64,000 bases of DNA from positions 32,180-96,179 of the forward strand of contig NZ_JBATUX010000023.1 in the NCBI RefSeq assembly GCF_049671445.1, read 5' to 3'. Shown one piece after another: positions 16,403-25,060 of the stretch. The notes below the pieces were generated by a model that had not been told where the DNA came from, did not search any database, and was given only the letters and a program-made list of their open reading frames with translations. Source of the DNA: Paenisporosarcina sp049671445. Its GTDB lineage: Bacteria > Bacillota > Bacilli > Bacillales_A > Planococcaceae. How positions within the stretch are numbered: the stretch's first letter is position 1; each line of letters begins with the position of its first letter. The position numbers and the translations under genes are program-made.

Positions 16403-17107
16403 ATGAGTGTTCATATTAATGCGAAAAAAGGCGATATCGCCGATACTATTTTACTACCAGGAGATCCATTACGTGCAAAATACATTGCAGAGACGTTTTT
16501 AGAAGACGTTGTTCTATACAATGAAGTTCGTAATATGTTTGGTTACACTGGCACATACAAAGGCAAACGTATTTCTGTTCAAGGAACTGGAATGGGAGTT
16601 CCATCAATTTCAATTTACGTTACTGAATTAATGGCTGAATATGATGTTCAAAAATTAATTCGCGTTGGTACATGTGGTTCAATTCACAAAGATGTCAAAG
16701 TGCGTGACGTTATTCTTGCACAGAGTGCTTCAACTGACTCTAAAATGAATGAAATCATTTTTAATGGCATTAACTTTGCACCAACTGCAGACTTTGACTT
16801 GTTATTAAAAGCGTATAATGCAGGAATTGAAAAAGGTTTAAACCTTAAAGTAGGTAACGTATTTACAGAAGACGTATTCTACAATGAGCATGCAGAGCAT
16901 GAAAAGTGGGCTCAATACGGAATTTTAGCACTTGAAATGGAGTCTTCAGCACTTTATACTTTAGCTGCTAAATTCGGTCGCCAAGCGCTTTCAGTATTAA
17001 CTGTAAGTGATCACTTGTTGACTGGTGAAGTTACGACATCAGAAGAACGTCAAATAACATTTAACGATATGATTGTAGTGGCATTAGACGCTGCGATTCA
17101 AGATTAA
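16403..17107 (+). CDS. deoD: Purine nucleoside phosphorylase, DeoD type
   Basis: A 234-residue enzyme that splits purine (deoxy)nucleosides with phosphate for salvage; the bacterial DeoD form is a hexamer. LPGDPLRAKYIA, the phosphate-binding VGTCGS, ALEMESSALY and VSDHLLTGE are intact, with the catalytic aspartate in SDH. TGAGGG precedes the ATG. It has its own promoter and terminator and so is probably monocistronic. Confidence 0.95.
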   Translation: MSVHINAKKGDIADTILLPGDPLRAKYIAETFLEDVVLYNEVRNMFGYTGTYKGKRISVQGTGMGVPSISIYVTELMAEYDVQKLIRVGTCGSIHKDVKVRDVILAQSASTDSKMNEIIFNGINFAPTADFDLLLKAYNAGIEKGLNLKVGNVFTEDVFYNEHAEHEKWAQYGILALEMESSALYTLAAKFGRQALSVLTVSDHLLTGEVTTSEERQITFNDMIVVALDAAIQD

Positions 17108-17121
17108 TCTAGGTTAGCGAG

Positions 17122-17155
17122 AAAAGGCTGTCATCTGTTATTTGACAGCCTTTTT
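17122..17155 (+). terminator. Terminator after deoD
   Basis: AAAAGGCTGTCA pairs with TGACAGCCTTTT and is followed by T residues. Confidence 0.9.
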
Positions 17156-17243
17156 CTTTCCGTTTAACCATATTAACTGATAAACTATACATAAATATTG
17201 AAGCATATATTCTAATGTTTTCGAATTGAAAGTGGTGAATAAA

Positions 17244-18740
17244 ATGGATGAACAGCAAAAAAATCCCGAACAACAAGCAGATCAATCTGAACAAAATCAT
17301 CATGATGGACCAGCGGGGAAATATATTCGTTTGAAACCTTTCTTTTTCATCATGCTAATTTTCTCTCTAATTTTAAGTACTGCAGGATTAACAATTTTTG
17401 CGTTAACCTTTGGAGAAGATAAAGTAGTTGAGGTAGGTTCACCAGAGAGACGAGAGTTTCAAAAACTTTACCAAGCTTATGACGAATTGAAATCTGAATA
17501 CTACGCAGATATTGATCAAGAATCTTTAGTTAATGGTGCAATCAATGGGATGATAGATGCGCTTGGTGATCCGTATTCGGATTATATGAATCAAGACGAA
17601 GCTGCACAATTTGAAGAAAGTATTTCTTCAAGTTTCCAAGGAATAGGTGCTGAAATACAAGAACGTAATGGAATGATTTCAGTGGTATCTCCTATTAAAA
17701 ACTCACCAGCTGAAAAAGCAGGGATTTTAACAAATGACAATATCATTGCTGTAGATGGTAAAAACATTCAAGGCATGGGTGCCTCTGAAGCAGTATTGTT
17801 AATTCGCGGTGAAAAAGGAACGGAAGTAACTTTAACCATTCAACGTGGAGAAATGTCCGAGCCCTTAGAAATTAAAATTGTTCGTGATGAAATTCCAATA
17901 GAAACTGTCTATGCTGAAATGCTTGAAGACGATGTTGCACATATTCAAATTACAAGCTTTTCACAAAACACATACGATGAATTGCTGACAGCTCTTACAG
18001 AAATGGAAGGCGCAGGAATGAAAGCGTTAGTGCTTGATGTAAGACAAAATCCGGGTGGATTATTAACTTCAGCTATCAATATTTCTGATTTGTTTGTTGA
18101 AGAGGGGAAAACTTTATTCCAGACTCAAGAAAAAGGCAAAGATGCAGAAGTTTTCTTAGCTACGGATGGAGAAAAATTAAAAGTACCCGTGTCATTATTA
18201 ATTGATGAAGGTAGTGCTTCTGCTTCAGAAATTCTAGCAGCCGCTATGAGTGAATCTGCTGGAACACAATTAATAGGATTGAATTCGTTTGGTAAAGGAA
18301 CTGTACAAACGGCAAATGAATTACAAGATGGATCAAATATGAAATTCACAACAGCTAAATGGCTAACGCCTGATGGTAACTGGATTCATGAAAAAGGCAT
18401 TGCACCTGATGTGAAAGTGGATTATCCTAAATACTCGAAATTACCATATTTGGACGCATCAATCGAACTAAAAAATGGAGTTTTATCAGATCAAGTTAAA
18501 GCTGCAGAAGAAATGCTGACTGCCATTGGAATTGATAGTGGTAAAGTGGATGGATTATTCGATGATCAAACAGAAGCTGCTGTTAAGGAATTGCAAAAAG
18601 AGGCAAAAATCGAAGAAACAGGTATTTTAACTGGTGACACGACTTATGCTTTAATGGACAGCTTACGCTTGAAAATTAAAAAAGATGACCCACAGTTGTT
18701 AAAAGCAAAAGAAATCTTATTAAAAGATCTAGCAAAATAA
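17244..18740 (+). CDS. ctpA: C-terminal processing protease, S41 family (CtpA/CtpB)
   Basis: A 498-residue membrane-anchored serine protease. After a polar N-terminus there is one transmembrane segment (about 31-54), then a PDZ domain (about 125-205, with FQGIGAEI), the S41 domain with nucleophile in EGSASASE (near 325) and general-base lysine in GKGTVQ (near 350), and a C-terminal peptidoglycan-binding domain (about 420-490, with KVDGLFDDQTEAAVKELQ). In B. subtilis CtpB activates SpoIVFB-dependent sigma-K processing, while CtpA is a paralogue of unclear role; the two cannot be told apart here. The ATG at 17244 fits the AGTGGTGA ribosome site better than TTG 17226. Confidence 0.9.
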   Translation: MDEQQKNPEQQADQSEQNHHDGPAGKYIRLKPFFFIMLIFSLILSTAGLTIFALTFGEDKVVEVGSPERREFQKLYQAYDELKSEYYADIDQESLVNGAINGMIDALGDPYSDYMNQDEAAQFEESISSSFQGIGAEIQERNGMISVVSPIKNSPAEKAGILTNDNIIAVDGKNIQGMGASEAVLLIRGEKGTEVTLTIQRGEMSEPLEIKIVRDEIPIETVYAEMLEDDVAHIQITSFSQNTYDELLTALTEMEGAGMKALVLDVRQNPGGLLTSAINISDLFVEEGKTLFQTQEKGKDAEVFLATDGEKLKVPVSLLIDEGSASASEILAAAMSESAGTQLIGLNSFGKGTVQTANELQDGSNMKFTTAKWLTPDGNWIHEKGIAPDVKVDYPKYSKLPYLDASIELKNGVLSDQVKAAEEMLTAIGIDSGKVDGLFDDQTEAAVKELQKEAKIEETGILTGDTTYALMDSLRLKIKKDDPQLLKAKEILLKDLAK

Positions 18741-18742
18741 AC

Positions 18743-18776
18743 AAAAGCTGGCCTGCAAGTTGAGGTCAGCTTTTTT
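18743..18776 (+). terminator. Terminator after the ctp gene
   Basis: AAAAGCTG-CCT pairs with AGG-CAGCTTTT and runs into six T residues. Confidence 0.85.
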
Positions 18777-18796
18777 CATCAGAAAGGATGAACAAA

Positions 18797-19693
18797 ATGA
18801 AGGATGTTTATTTATTTAGTGGCTTTTTAGGAAGCGGAAAAACATCATTACTAACTGACACAATACGTCAATTAAAACAAAAAGGGTTAAAACCTGCCGT
18901 ACTCATGAATGAGTTGGGGAAACTTCCTTTTGATTCACAAGCTGTCGAGGAAGATATTCCTTTAAAAGAAATGTTAGAAGGCTGTATATGTTGTTCTGGA
19001 TCTGAGAAAACAGAAGCACAACTACAAACATTATTAGCTGGTGAAAATTTTGATGTTCTCATTATTGAAACGACAGGTGCAGCTCACCCAGTTGAAGCAT
19101 TAGACGCGGTTTATTCCCCGTTGTTTGCAAAGCAACTAAATGTAAAGGGAATTGTGACAGTTGTAGATAGCATTCGGTGGCTTGATCGACACTTACTACC
19201 ACCACAAATGCGTTCTCTATTTCTAGAACAAATTCGTCATGCTCATTTATTATTAGCAAACAAAATGGATTTATTATCTGAAGCTCAACAAGCAAAGGTT
19301 ACATTTGAATTACAAAGTTTCAATCCATCAGCGACATTAATTCAAACATCACATGGTAAATGTCCTTTATCAATATTAGAAGAGTTAACAGGTACCGTTA
19401 GTGACAAGGATGTTAACAAAGCTAGAGTAGGTCAAGAACTTGCATTATCAACACGATTGGTTTCATTTAAGCATGCTGTCGAAAAGGACACCTTTGAAGA
19501 GTGGTTGCGTACATTACCATCTACTATATATAGAATGAAAGGCTATGTCCCTATCAATGGAATTAAAAATCCAATGCTTTTCCAATATTCATATGGGATG
19601 GTCCAATGGTTACCTGAATATGTGAAGATGGAGCCAAGCATTGTAATCATTGGCGAGCAACTCGCACAAATAAATATTCCTGGAAGTGAGTGA
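18797..19693 (+). CDS. G3E-family GTPase, CobW/YjiA-like metal chaperone
   Basis: A 298-residue GTPase. Walker A is SGFLGSGKTSL (about 7-17), the metal-binding GCICCSG (CxCC) lies near residue 64, Walker B-type ETTGAAHP follows, and NKMDLL provides base recognition. G3E proteins of the COG0523 group deliver or guard metals such as zinc, cobalt or nickel. The C-terminal CobW domain is present but short. AGAAAGG lies nine bases before ATG 18797; the ATG at 18788 abuts it and is less likely. It is followed eight bases later by an unknown 86-residue gene. No Zur-like operator was recognised. Confidence 0.85.
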   Translation: MKDVYLFSGFLGSGKTSLLTDTIRQLKQKGLKPAVLMNELGKLPFDSQAVEEDIPLKEMLEGCICCSGSEKTEAQLQTLLAGENFDVLIIETTGAAHPVEALDAVYSPLFAKQLNVKGIVTVVDSIRWLDRHLLPPQMRSLFLEQIRHAHLLLANKMDLLSEAQQAKVTFELQSFNPSATLIQTSHGKCPLSILEELTGTVSDKDVNKARVGQELALSTRLVSFKHAVEKDTFEEWLRTLPSTIYRMKGYVPINGIKNPMLFQYSYGMVQWLPEYVKMEPSIVIIGEQLAQINIPGSE

Positions 19694-19700
19694 TTGACTA

Positions 19701-19961
19701 ATGACTGAAATCATCCAAGCATATCAAACTCTATTTCCATTTCGTCAATCAGCTACTACAATAACTTCAATAGAACAACTTGAACAAAGGATTCATATTG
19801 AACTATTAGATGAGTTAACTCATCCGCGTGTTCGTAAAACTCCTTCTGACAAACTCCAGATTGCGGTTGACAGAATCGAAAATAGTGACATATCAGACAT
19901 TTTAAAAGTGCAGCTAATACATCTATATAAAACTGTATTTGAAAGCGTCAATACCTTTTAA
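19701..19961 (+). CDS. Hypothetical 86-residue protein linked to the G3E GTPase
   Basis: A small soluble, mostly helical protein without cysteines or a signal peptide; I do not recognise the family. It starts seven bases after the GTPase stop, with GGAAGTGAGTGA providing a ribosome site, so it is probably co-translated and may act with the GTPase. It lacks the histidine/cysteine clusters expected of a metal-binding target. Confidence 0.65.
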   Translation: MTEIIQAYQTLFPFRQSATTITSIEQLEQRIHIELLDELTHPRVRKTPSDKLQIAVDRIENSDISDILKVQLIHLYKTVFESVNTF

Positions 19962-20119
19962 CATGAAACTTATGGATATTCCTCTAAAACCATACATAAA
20001 AGCACTCTTAAATCTGCTTAACTAGTACATTTTCGTTTCAATTGGTAGTATTGGTAACGTTTAGGTATTTTTTTGAGAGATTCCAAAGATAGACTAGGTG
20101 GCAGAGGAGGGAATAAAAA

Positions 20120-20911
20120 ATGAAAAAAATGTTACTAGGTTTAACAATGGGAGCGATGGTGTTCTCAGTAGGACAAGCTACAACAGCAGAAGCTTCATTT
20201 TCATCACCCACGTGTCAGACTCAAAATGTTTCTGATTTGTCTACACGTACTCAAGCAAAACAGGTGGATTTTTCGACCATAGAAAAACAAATGCTAGAAA
20301 AACTATATGCACAACTAGCAGCTGCAGGATTTACACCAGCACAAATTAAGGAAGTTGCACAAAAGCCAGCAACACCTGAAGCTTCAAAACCTGCTACAAA
20401 ACCAGCAGCACCGGTTACAAAACCAGCAGCACCGGTTACAAAACCAGCAGTACCGGTTACGAAACCAGCAGCACCGGTTACGAAACCAGCAGCACCGGTT
20501 ACAAAACCAGCAGCACCTGCTTCATCAGGTAATGTTTCTTCAATTGAACAACAAGTTCTTACATTGACGAATCAAGAACGAGCAAAAGGCGGATTAAAAG
20601 CACTTGCAACAGATTCAGCATTAATGAATTCTGCACGTGAAAAATCAGCAGATATGAGCAAGAATAACTATTTCTCTCATACTAGCCCAACACTGGGTTC
20701 ACCATTCGATCAAATGAAAGCTAAAGGCATTCAATACAAAGCCGCTGCTGAAAATATCGCAATGGGTCAACAATCAGCTGCTGAAGTCGTTAAAGGATGG
20801 ATGGAGTCACCAGGACATCGCGCTAATATCATGAATGGTAGCTTTACTCATATTGGTATTGGATACGATGCAAACGGTAATTACTGGACACAACAATTTA
20901 TTCAAAAGTAA
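20120..20911 (+). CDS. Secreted CAP/SCP-domain protein (YkwD type)
   Basis: A 263-residue exported protein. Residues 1-25 form a signal peptide ending near AEA. A low-complexity linker of about 40 residues (PAAPVTK repeats, about 93-134) leads to a CAP domain (about 140-263) with VLTLTNQERAKGGLKAL, HTSP, AENIAMGQ and SPGHRANIMN. The CAP histidine/glutamate pocket residues are present. Bacillus homologues such as YkwD are spore- or envelope-associated; the activity is unsettled. GGAGGGAA precedes the ATG. The proline/alanine linker probably spans the cell wall. Confidence 0.9.
   Translation: MKKMLLGLTMGAMVFSVGQATTAEASFSSPTCQTQNVSDLSTRTQAKQVDFSTIEKQMLEKLYAQLAAAGFTPAQIKEVAQKPATPEASKPATKPAAPVTKPAAPVTKPAVPVTKPAAPVTKPAAPVTKPAAPASSGNVSSIEQQVLTLTNQERAKGGLKALATDSALMNSAREKSADMSKNNYFSHTSPTLGSPFDQMKAKGIQYKAAAENIAMGQQSAAEVVKGWMESPGHRANIMNGSFTHIGIGYDANGNYWTQQFIQK
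20396..20521 (+). repeat. 21-nt coding tandem repeat in the CAP protein linker
   Basis: Six in-frame units encode TKPAAPV; the nucleotide units are almost identical (variants only at the valine, threonine wobble and last unit). Such high DNA identity suggests recent slippage expansion. Confidence 0.92.
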
Positions 20912-20935
20912 TAAGTGAAAAATATAATAAGAATT

Positions 20936-20971
20936 AAACGGTCATCTAATTATAGAGATGGCCGTTTTTTC
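20936..20971 (+). terminator. Terminator after the CAP-domain gene
   Basis: ACGGTCATCT pairs with AGATGGCCGT (one G-U) and is followed by TTTTTT. Confidence 0.88.
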
Positions 20972-21641
20972 TATGCCATTTTCTTTTTCGATGGAGTTTA
21001 AGTTACTGTTACATTCCCAGGATTATTAAATATTTATACTTTAACAGATTCAAATGCTAAAACTTAATTCCATCATATGTACAAAGGATTTCAAAATGGG
21101 TTTCCGCACCTTTCTGATGGGGTATCACATGTAGTACTTGCCTAATTCATTTTATTTTTTTAAATAAGTAATAACTAGTTTAGGTAATTGTTGATGCAAT
21201 ATCTAAAATCTCTAACTATCAATCGAAACAAGTTCATAAATGCCTTTTGATGGATATACATAAATATTTGAAGGGCATCCCTTTGAATTTGTTAATATTT
21301 TCGGTCGTTTGATTTGAGTGAAGGGCGGCGACTCTTACAGGACACAGGTGTGACCCCGCAGAGAGCGTCCGCCCGTAACGGAAATTGACAGAGTCTCTGT
21401 TAATATAAAGTTCGTTTTTGCATCCGGTTTTATGAATTTTGAAATTGACTCAATTGTAGAATTTAGAAAATTGAGTCTGCTTGCTTATAGAAAAAACAGC
21501 TTTTTACATAAACTAACTAGTACCTAATCTATTCATTTTTTAATCCTTTTTGAGAAGTTTTTAATGAAACTGCAAATGTCTAGAATCAACAAATATGGTT
21601 AACGATAACTGTAAGCATATAAATTTTGGAGGTGTCTGTAT
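20972..21641. other. Gene-free stretch before the GH15-like gene
   Basis: About 670 bases, AT-rich except for the GC-rich repeat at 21321-21386. No open frame with a credible ribosome binding site was found on either strand. Confidence 0.6.
21321..21386 (+). repeat. GC-rich interspersed intergenic repeat
   Basis: AAGGGCGGCGACTC...GACCCCGCAG...GCGTCCGCCCGTAACGGAAAT has the layout of interspersed repeats common in Bacillus/Planococcaceae intergenic DNA: inverted GGGCGG/CCGCCC ends around a GACTC...CCCGCAG core. It stands out against AT-rich surroundings. Related pieces occur at 55727-55760 and 56035-56150. Confidence 0.6.
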
Positions 21642-22664
21642 ATGAAAATTAATGATGCATTAGAGGTTTTAGATCGCATGCGCCTTCCAAATGGTGCATA
21701 TACAGCAAGTATTTCGAAGGATTATAATTTCGTTTGGATACGTGATGTAGTATATACCGTTCTACCTTATTTACAAAACAGTTCTGATCGCTATGAAAAA
21801 GCATACCATGCTTTATTCGACCTGTTTAAAAGATATGAATGGAAAATCGACATTCACCGTGAACAAAAACCAGTTCACCTTTTTGAATATATCCATGCAA
21901 GATACTCAACTGAATTAAAAGAGATCCCTCAAGAGTGGGGTCATGCACAGAATGATGCAATTGGTGCATTTTTGTGGGGAGTAGGAGAAGGTGTTAGCAA
22001 CGGCCGAAAGGTTATACGCGATGACAAAGATCTTGATATCGTCCAAAAGCTAGTCGACTATCTTGAATGTCTCCAATACTGGCAAGCACATGATAATGGA
22101 ATGTGGGAAGAAAATATTGAACTACATGCTTCAAGTGTCGGTGCCTGCGTAGCTGGATTGCATTCAGTGAAGATGCTTGTAAACGTAAGAGACGAACTTA
22201 TCCAAAAAGGAGAAGAAACGTTACGCTTTATTTTGCCAAGAGAAAGCGCAACAAAAGATACCGATTTAGCCTTGCTATCACTAATCTATCCTTATCGAAT
22301 TGTAGAACGCAAAACAGCTCTTAAGATTATTGAGAGAGTCACACAGCGTCTCGAAAGAGAAAATGGCTGCATCCGTTATGCAAATGATCAATACTACAAC
22401 GAAGGTAGCGAAGCAGAATGGTGCTTTGGGTTACCTTGGTTGGGATTATGTTATTTTGAATTAGGTATGTATGAAAAAGCATTTGAATATGTACTTAAAA
22501 CGGAGCGCCTGATCCCTAATAATTGGGAGATCCCTGAATTATATATCGGGGGTAAAAATATCCCGAATGGTAACACGCCACTTGCATGGTCAGTTGCTTT
22601 ATCTTATTTATTTTTAAACCGAATGAGTCATAGAGCTTCGACTCAACTTACCGGAAATGATTGA
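21642..22664 (+). CDS. Glycoside hydrolase family 15-related protein
   Basis: A 340-residue (alpha/alpha)6-barrel type protein. YNFVWIRDVVYTVLPYL, NDAIGAFLWGVGEG, the acidic WEENIELHASSVGACVAGL and EAEWCFGLPWLGLCYFELG match the GH15/phosphorylase-kinase-alpha group, with acidic residues where glucoamylases place their catalytic pair. It is shorter than true glucoamylases and lacks a signal peptide, so it is cytoplasmic. Lying before glgBCDA on the same strand, it is a candidate intracellular glycogen- or dextrin-trimming enzyme, but a terminator (22709-22746) separates it from glgB. Activity is inference. Confidence 0.8.
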   Translation: MKINDALEVLDRMRLPNGAYTASISKDYNFVWIRDVVYTVLPYLQNSSDRYEKAYHALFDLFKRYEWKIDIHREQKPVHLFEYIHARYSTELKEIPQEWGHAQNDAIGAFLWGVGEGVSNGRKVIRDDKDLDIVQKLVDYLECLQYWQAHDNGMWEENIELHASSVGACVAGLHSVKMLVNVRDELIQKGEETLRFILPRESATKDTDLALLSLIYPYRIVERKTALKIIERVTQRLERENGCIRYANDQYYNEGSEAEWCFGLPWLGLCYFELGMYEKAFEYVLKTERLIPNNWEIPELYIGGKNIPNGNTPLAWSVALSYLFLNRMSHRASTQLTGND

Positions 22665-22708
22665 ATAGATCATATAATAAAGTGAGTACGATATTAATTC
22701 ACAATAGC

Positions 22709-22746
22709 AAAAAGGAACGAAGTGATTTTTCACTTCGTTCCTTTTT
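22709..22746 (+). terminator. Terminator after the GH15-like gene
   Basis: A perfect 17-bp stem, AAAAAGGAACGAAGTGA against its complement, with a TTTT loop. Confidence 0.93.
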
Positions 22747-23110
22747 GTTTTATTAAGAAATTCAGGTCACTCACACCTCTTTATACTCTAAACCAAGGAG
22801 CAGTATTTTGGTGACTGAAGCTGCCTGAAACTAAGAATGACAAAATGTTTTGAACGTTTATAAGACATTTAAAAGCTTTCCCAACTGGGTAGCAAATCTT
22901 GTAACTTGTATTCAAGTTGAAGCTTAAATATTCTAACTGAATGAATATTCATCTGAAATTAGGATGAAAGCCAATCTTTTTCCACTATATACTTCATAAT
23001 CTTGACAAAAATCTGCTCATTTTAGAGGATTTCAATAACTTACGACGAATAAACTAGGATAAGAAATGATAAAAAAACAACTACTCACATAGAGTGGAGG
23101 AGGTGTTAAA
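22747..23110. other. Leader region of the glg operon
   Basis: About 360 bases with no gene. A TTGACA at 23002-23007 lacks a good -10 at the right distance, so the glg promoter could not be placed. GGAGGAGG just before the glgB TTG start is clear. Confidence 0.45.
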
Positions 23111-25060
23111 TTGGAAAAATTGCTGAAGTTGCCAGAACATCTATATCCAAGTGACTTTGATATCTATCTTTTCCATGAAGGAACACTGTACGAAAGTTAT
23201 AAATTACTGGGGGCACATGTTTTTTCTGAAAATGGTTTTCAAGGAGTGCGCTTTGCCGTTTGGGCACCACATGCAAAACAAGTATCCGTCGTCGGTAATT
23301 TTAATCATTGGAATGGATACCAAAACCAAATGGAACGTATTGACCATTCAGGAATTTGGGTACTATTTGTTCCTGAGCTTTCCCACGGAGATATTTATAA
23401 ATATGAGGTCACCGGACTGGATGGACACAAAGAATTAAAAGCAGATCCATATGCTTTTTATACGGAGCTACGTCCTGCTACAGCATCAGTCGTTTATAAA
23501 TTAGATAACTATCATTGGCAAGATCATCAATGGATGGCTCAGCGAGTAAAAAAAGATATATACCACAAACCAATGATGATTTATGAAGTACACCTAGCTT
23601 CATGGAAACAAAAAGAAGATGGAGAATTTTATACGTATCAAGAACTTGCGGATGATTTAGTCGATTATGCAGTTGAGAACAACTTTACGCATATTGAATT
23701 AATGCCTGTGATGGAGCATCCGTTTGATGGCTCATGGGGTTACCAAATTACTGGATTTTATTCAGCAACGAGCCGATATGGAACACCTGAACAATTAATG
23801 TATTTCATTGACCAGTGCCATCAAAAAGGGCTTGGGGTAATTCTTGATTGGGTTCCTGCTCATTTTTGTAAGGATATCCAGGGTCTTGGTCGTTTCGATG
23901 GAACACCTCTATACGAATCAACAGATCCATTGCGTGCTGAGAGACCAATTTGGGGAACCTATAGCTTTGACTATAGTAAACCAGAAGTGGTTAGTTTCTT
24001 GATTTCTAATGCCATGTTTTGGATGGATGTTTACCATGTAGATGGATTCCGAGTCGATGCGGTTTCTTCGATTGTTTATTTAAATCATGATAATCCGCTT
24101 CCAGTAAAGTTAAAGAATCAGTATGGCGGAGAAGAAAATGTGGAAGCTGTTCAATTTCTAAAGAAGTTAAATGAAACCATTTTCAAAAAGTATCCGAACG
24201 CACTCATGTTCGCTGAGGAGGCCACTGATTGGCCGCTAGTAACCAGTCCAACAAGCCAGGGTGGTCTAGGGTTTAATTATAAATGGAACATGGGTTGGGC
24301 GAATGACGTACTAAAATATATGAAACTTGATGTGAGTGAACGTCCGAAGAACCATCAGTTATTAACCTTTTCATTTTTCTATGCATTCTCGGAAAATTAT
24401 ATTTTGCCATTCTCACATGACGAGATGGTCCATGGGAAACGGTCATTAGTTAATAAAATGCCAGGTAATTACTGGCAGAAATTTGCCAATTTACGTTTGT
24501 TGATGGGTTATTTATTCGTTCATCCAGGAAAAAAACTTTTATTTATGGGCAGTGAGTTTGGTCAGTTTGATGAATGGAAATTCAAAGATGAATTAGATTG
24601 GATGCTTTTAGATTTTGACTCGCATCGCAATTTCTTTCATTACTTCAAACAGTTAAATAGATTTTATCAAGAAACCAATTCACTTTGGCGTCTCGATCAT
24701 GAGCAAGCGGGCTTCGAATGGATTGATGCGGACAATGCAAATCAAAGCGTCATTACGTTTATGAGAAAAGGTAAACGCAAAGGAGATTATTGTGTGATTG
24801 TTTGTAATTTCTCTGCAGATGTTTACCATAACTATCGAATTGGTGTTCCATCAAATGGAACCTATTTTGAAGCATTTACTAGTGATGCCTCTTCATTTGG
24901 TGGATCAAATCAGTTAAATAGCTCGGCAATTCAATCAACTAAAATGCCACACCATAACCAACCTTGCAGCATGGAAATTACTGTGCCGCCACTTGGTATT
25001 ACGATTTTTAAGAAACAGACAAAAGCAAGACAGAAGGGAGTCATTGCACATGAAATCTAA
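23111..25060 (+). CDS. glgB: 1,4-alpha-glucan branching enzyme
   Basis: A 649-residue GH13 enzyme that makes alpha-1,6 branches in glycogen. An N-terminal CBM48 domain (about 30-115) is followed by the catalytic barrel: DWVPAHF, DGFRVDAVSS with the nucleophile near 313, AEEATDWP with the acid/base near 368, and SHDEMVHGK near 436. The C-terminal beta domain ends near residue 630. It begins with TTG after GGAGGAGGTG. It overlaps glgC by 11 bases and is the first gene of glgBCDA. Confidence 0.95.
   Translation: MEKLLKLPEHLYPSDFDIYLFHEGTLYESYKLLGAHVFSENGFQGVRFAVWAPHAKQVSVVGNFNHWNGYQNQMERIDHSGIWVLFVPELSHGDIYKYEVTGLDGHKELKADPYAFYTELRPATASVVYKLDNYHWQDHQWMAQRVKKDIYHKPMMIYEVHLASWKQKEDGEFYTYQELADDLVDYAVENNFTHIELMPVMEHPFDGSWGYQITGFYSATSRYGTPEQLMYFIDQCHQKGLGVILDWVPAHFCKDIQGLGRFDGTPLYESTDPLRAERPIWGTYSFDYSKPEVVSFLISNAMFWMDVYHVDGFRVDAVSSIVYLNHDNPLPVKLKNQYGGEENVEAVQFLKKLNETIFKKYPNALMFAEEATDWPLVTSPTSQGGLGFNYKWNMGWANDVLKYMKLDVSERPKNHQLLTFSFFYAFSENYILPFSHDEMVHGKRSLVNKMPGNYWQKFANLRLLMGYLFVHPGKKLLFMGSEFGQFDEWKFKDELDWMLLDFDSHRNFFHYFKQLNRFYQETNSLWRLDHEQAGFEWIDADNANQSVITFMRKGKRKGDYCVIVCNFSADVYHNYRIGVPSNGTYFEAFTSDASSFGGSNQLNSSAIQSTKMPHHNQPCSMEITVPPLGITIFKKQTKARQKGVIAHEI

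Noticed and set aside
20355..20567. Gln/Asn-rich 70-residue frame within the CAP gene
   Set aside because: It is the out-of-frame reading of the 21-nt repeat tract, with no ribosome site.
20896..21641. CRISPR array or insertion sequence in the long gap before the GH15-like gene
   Set aside because: Only one GC-rich repeat is present; no regularly spaced repeats and no transposase-like frame.
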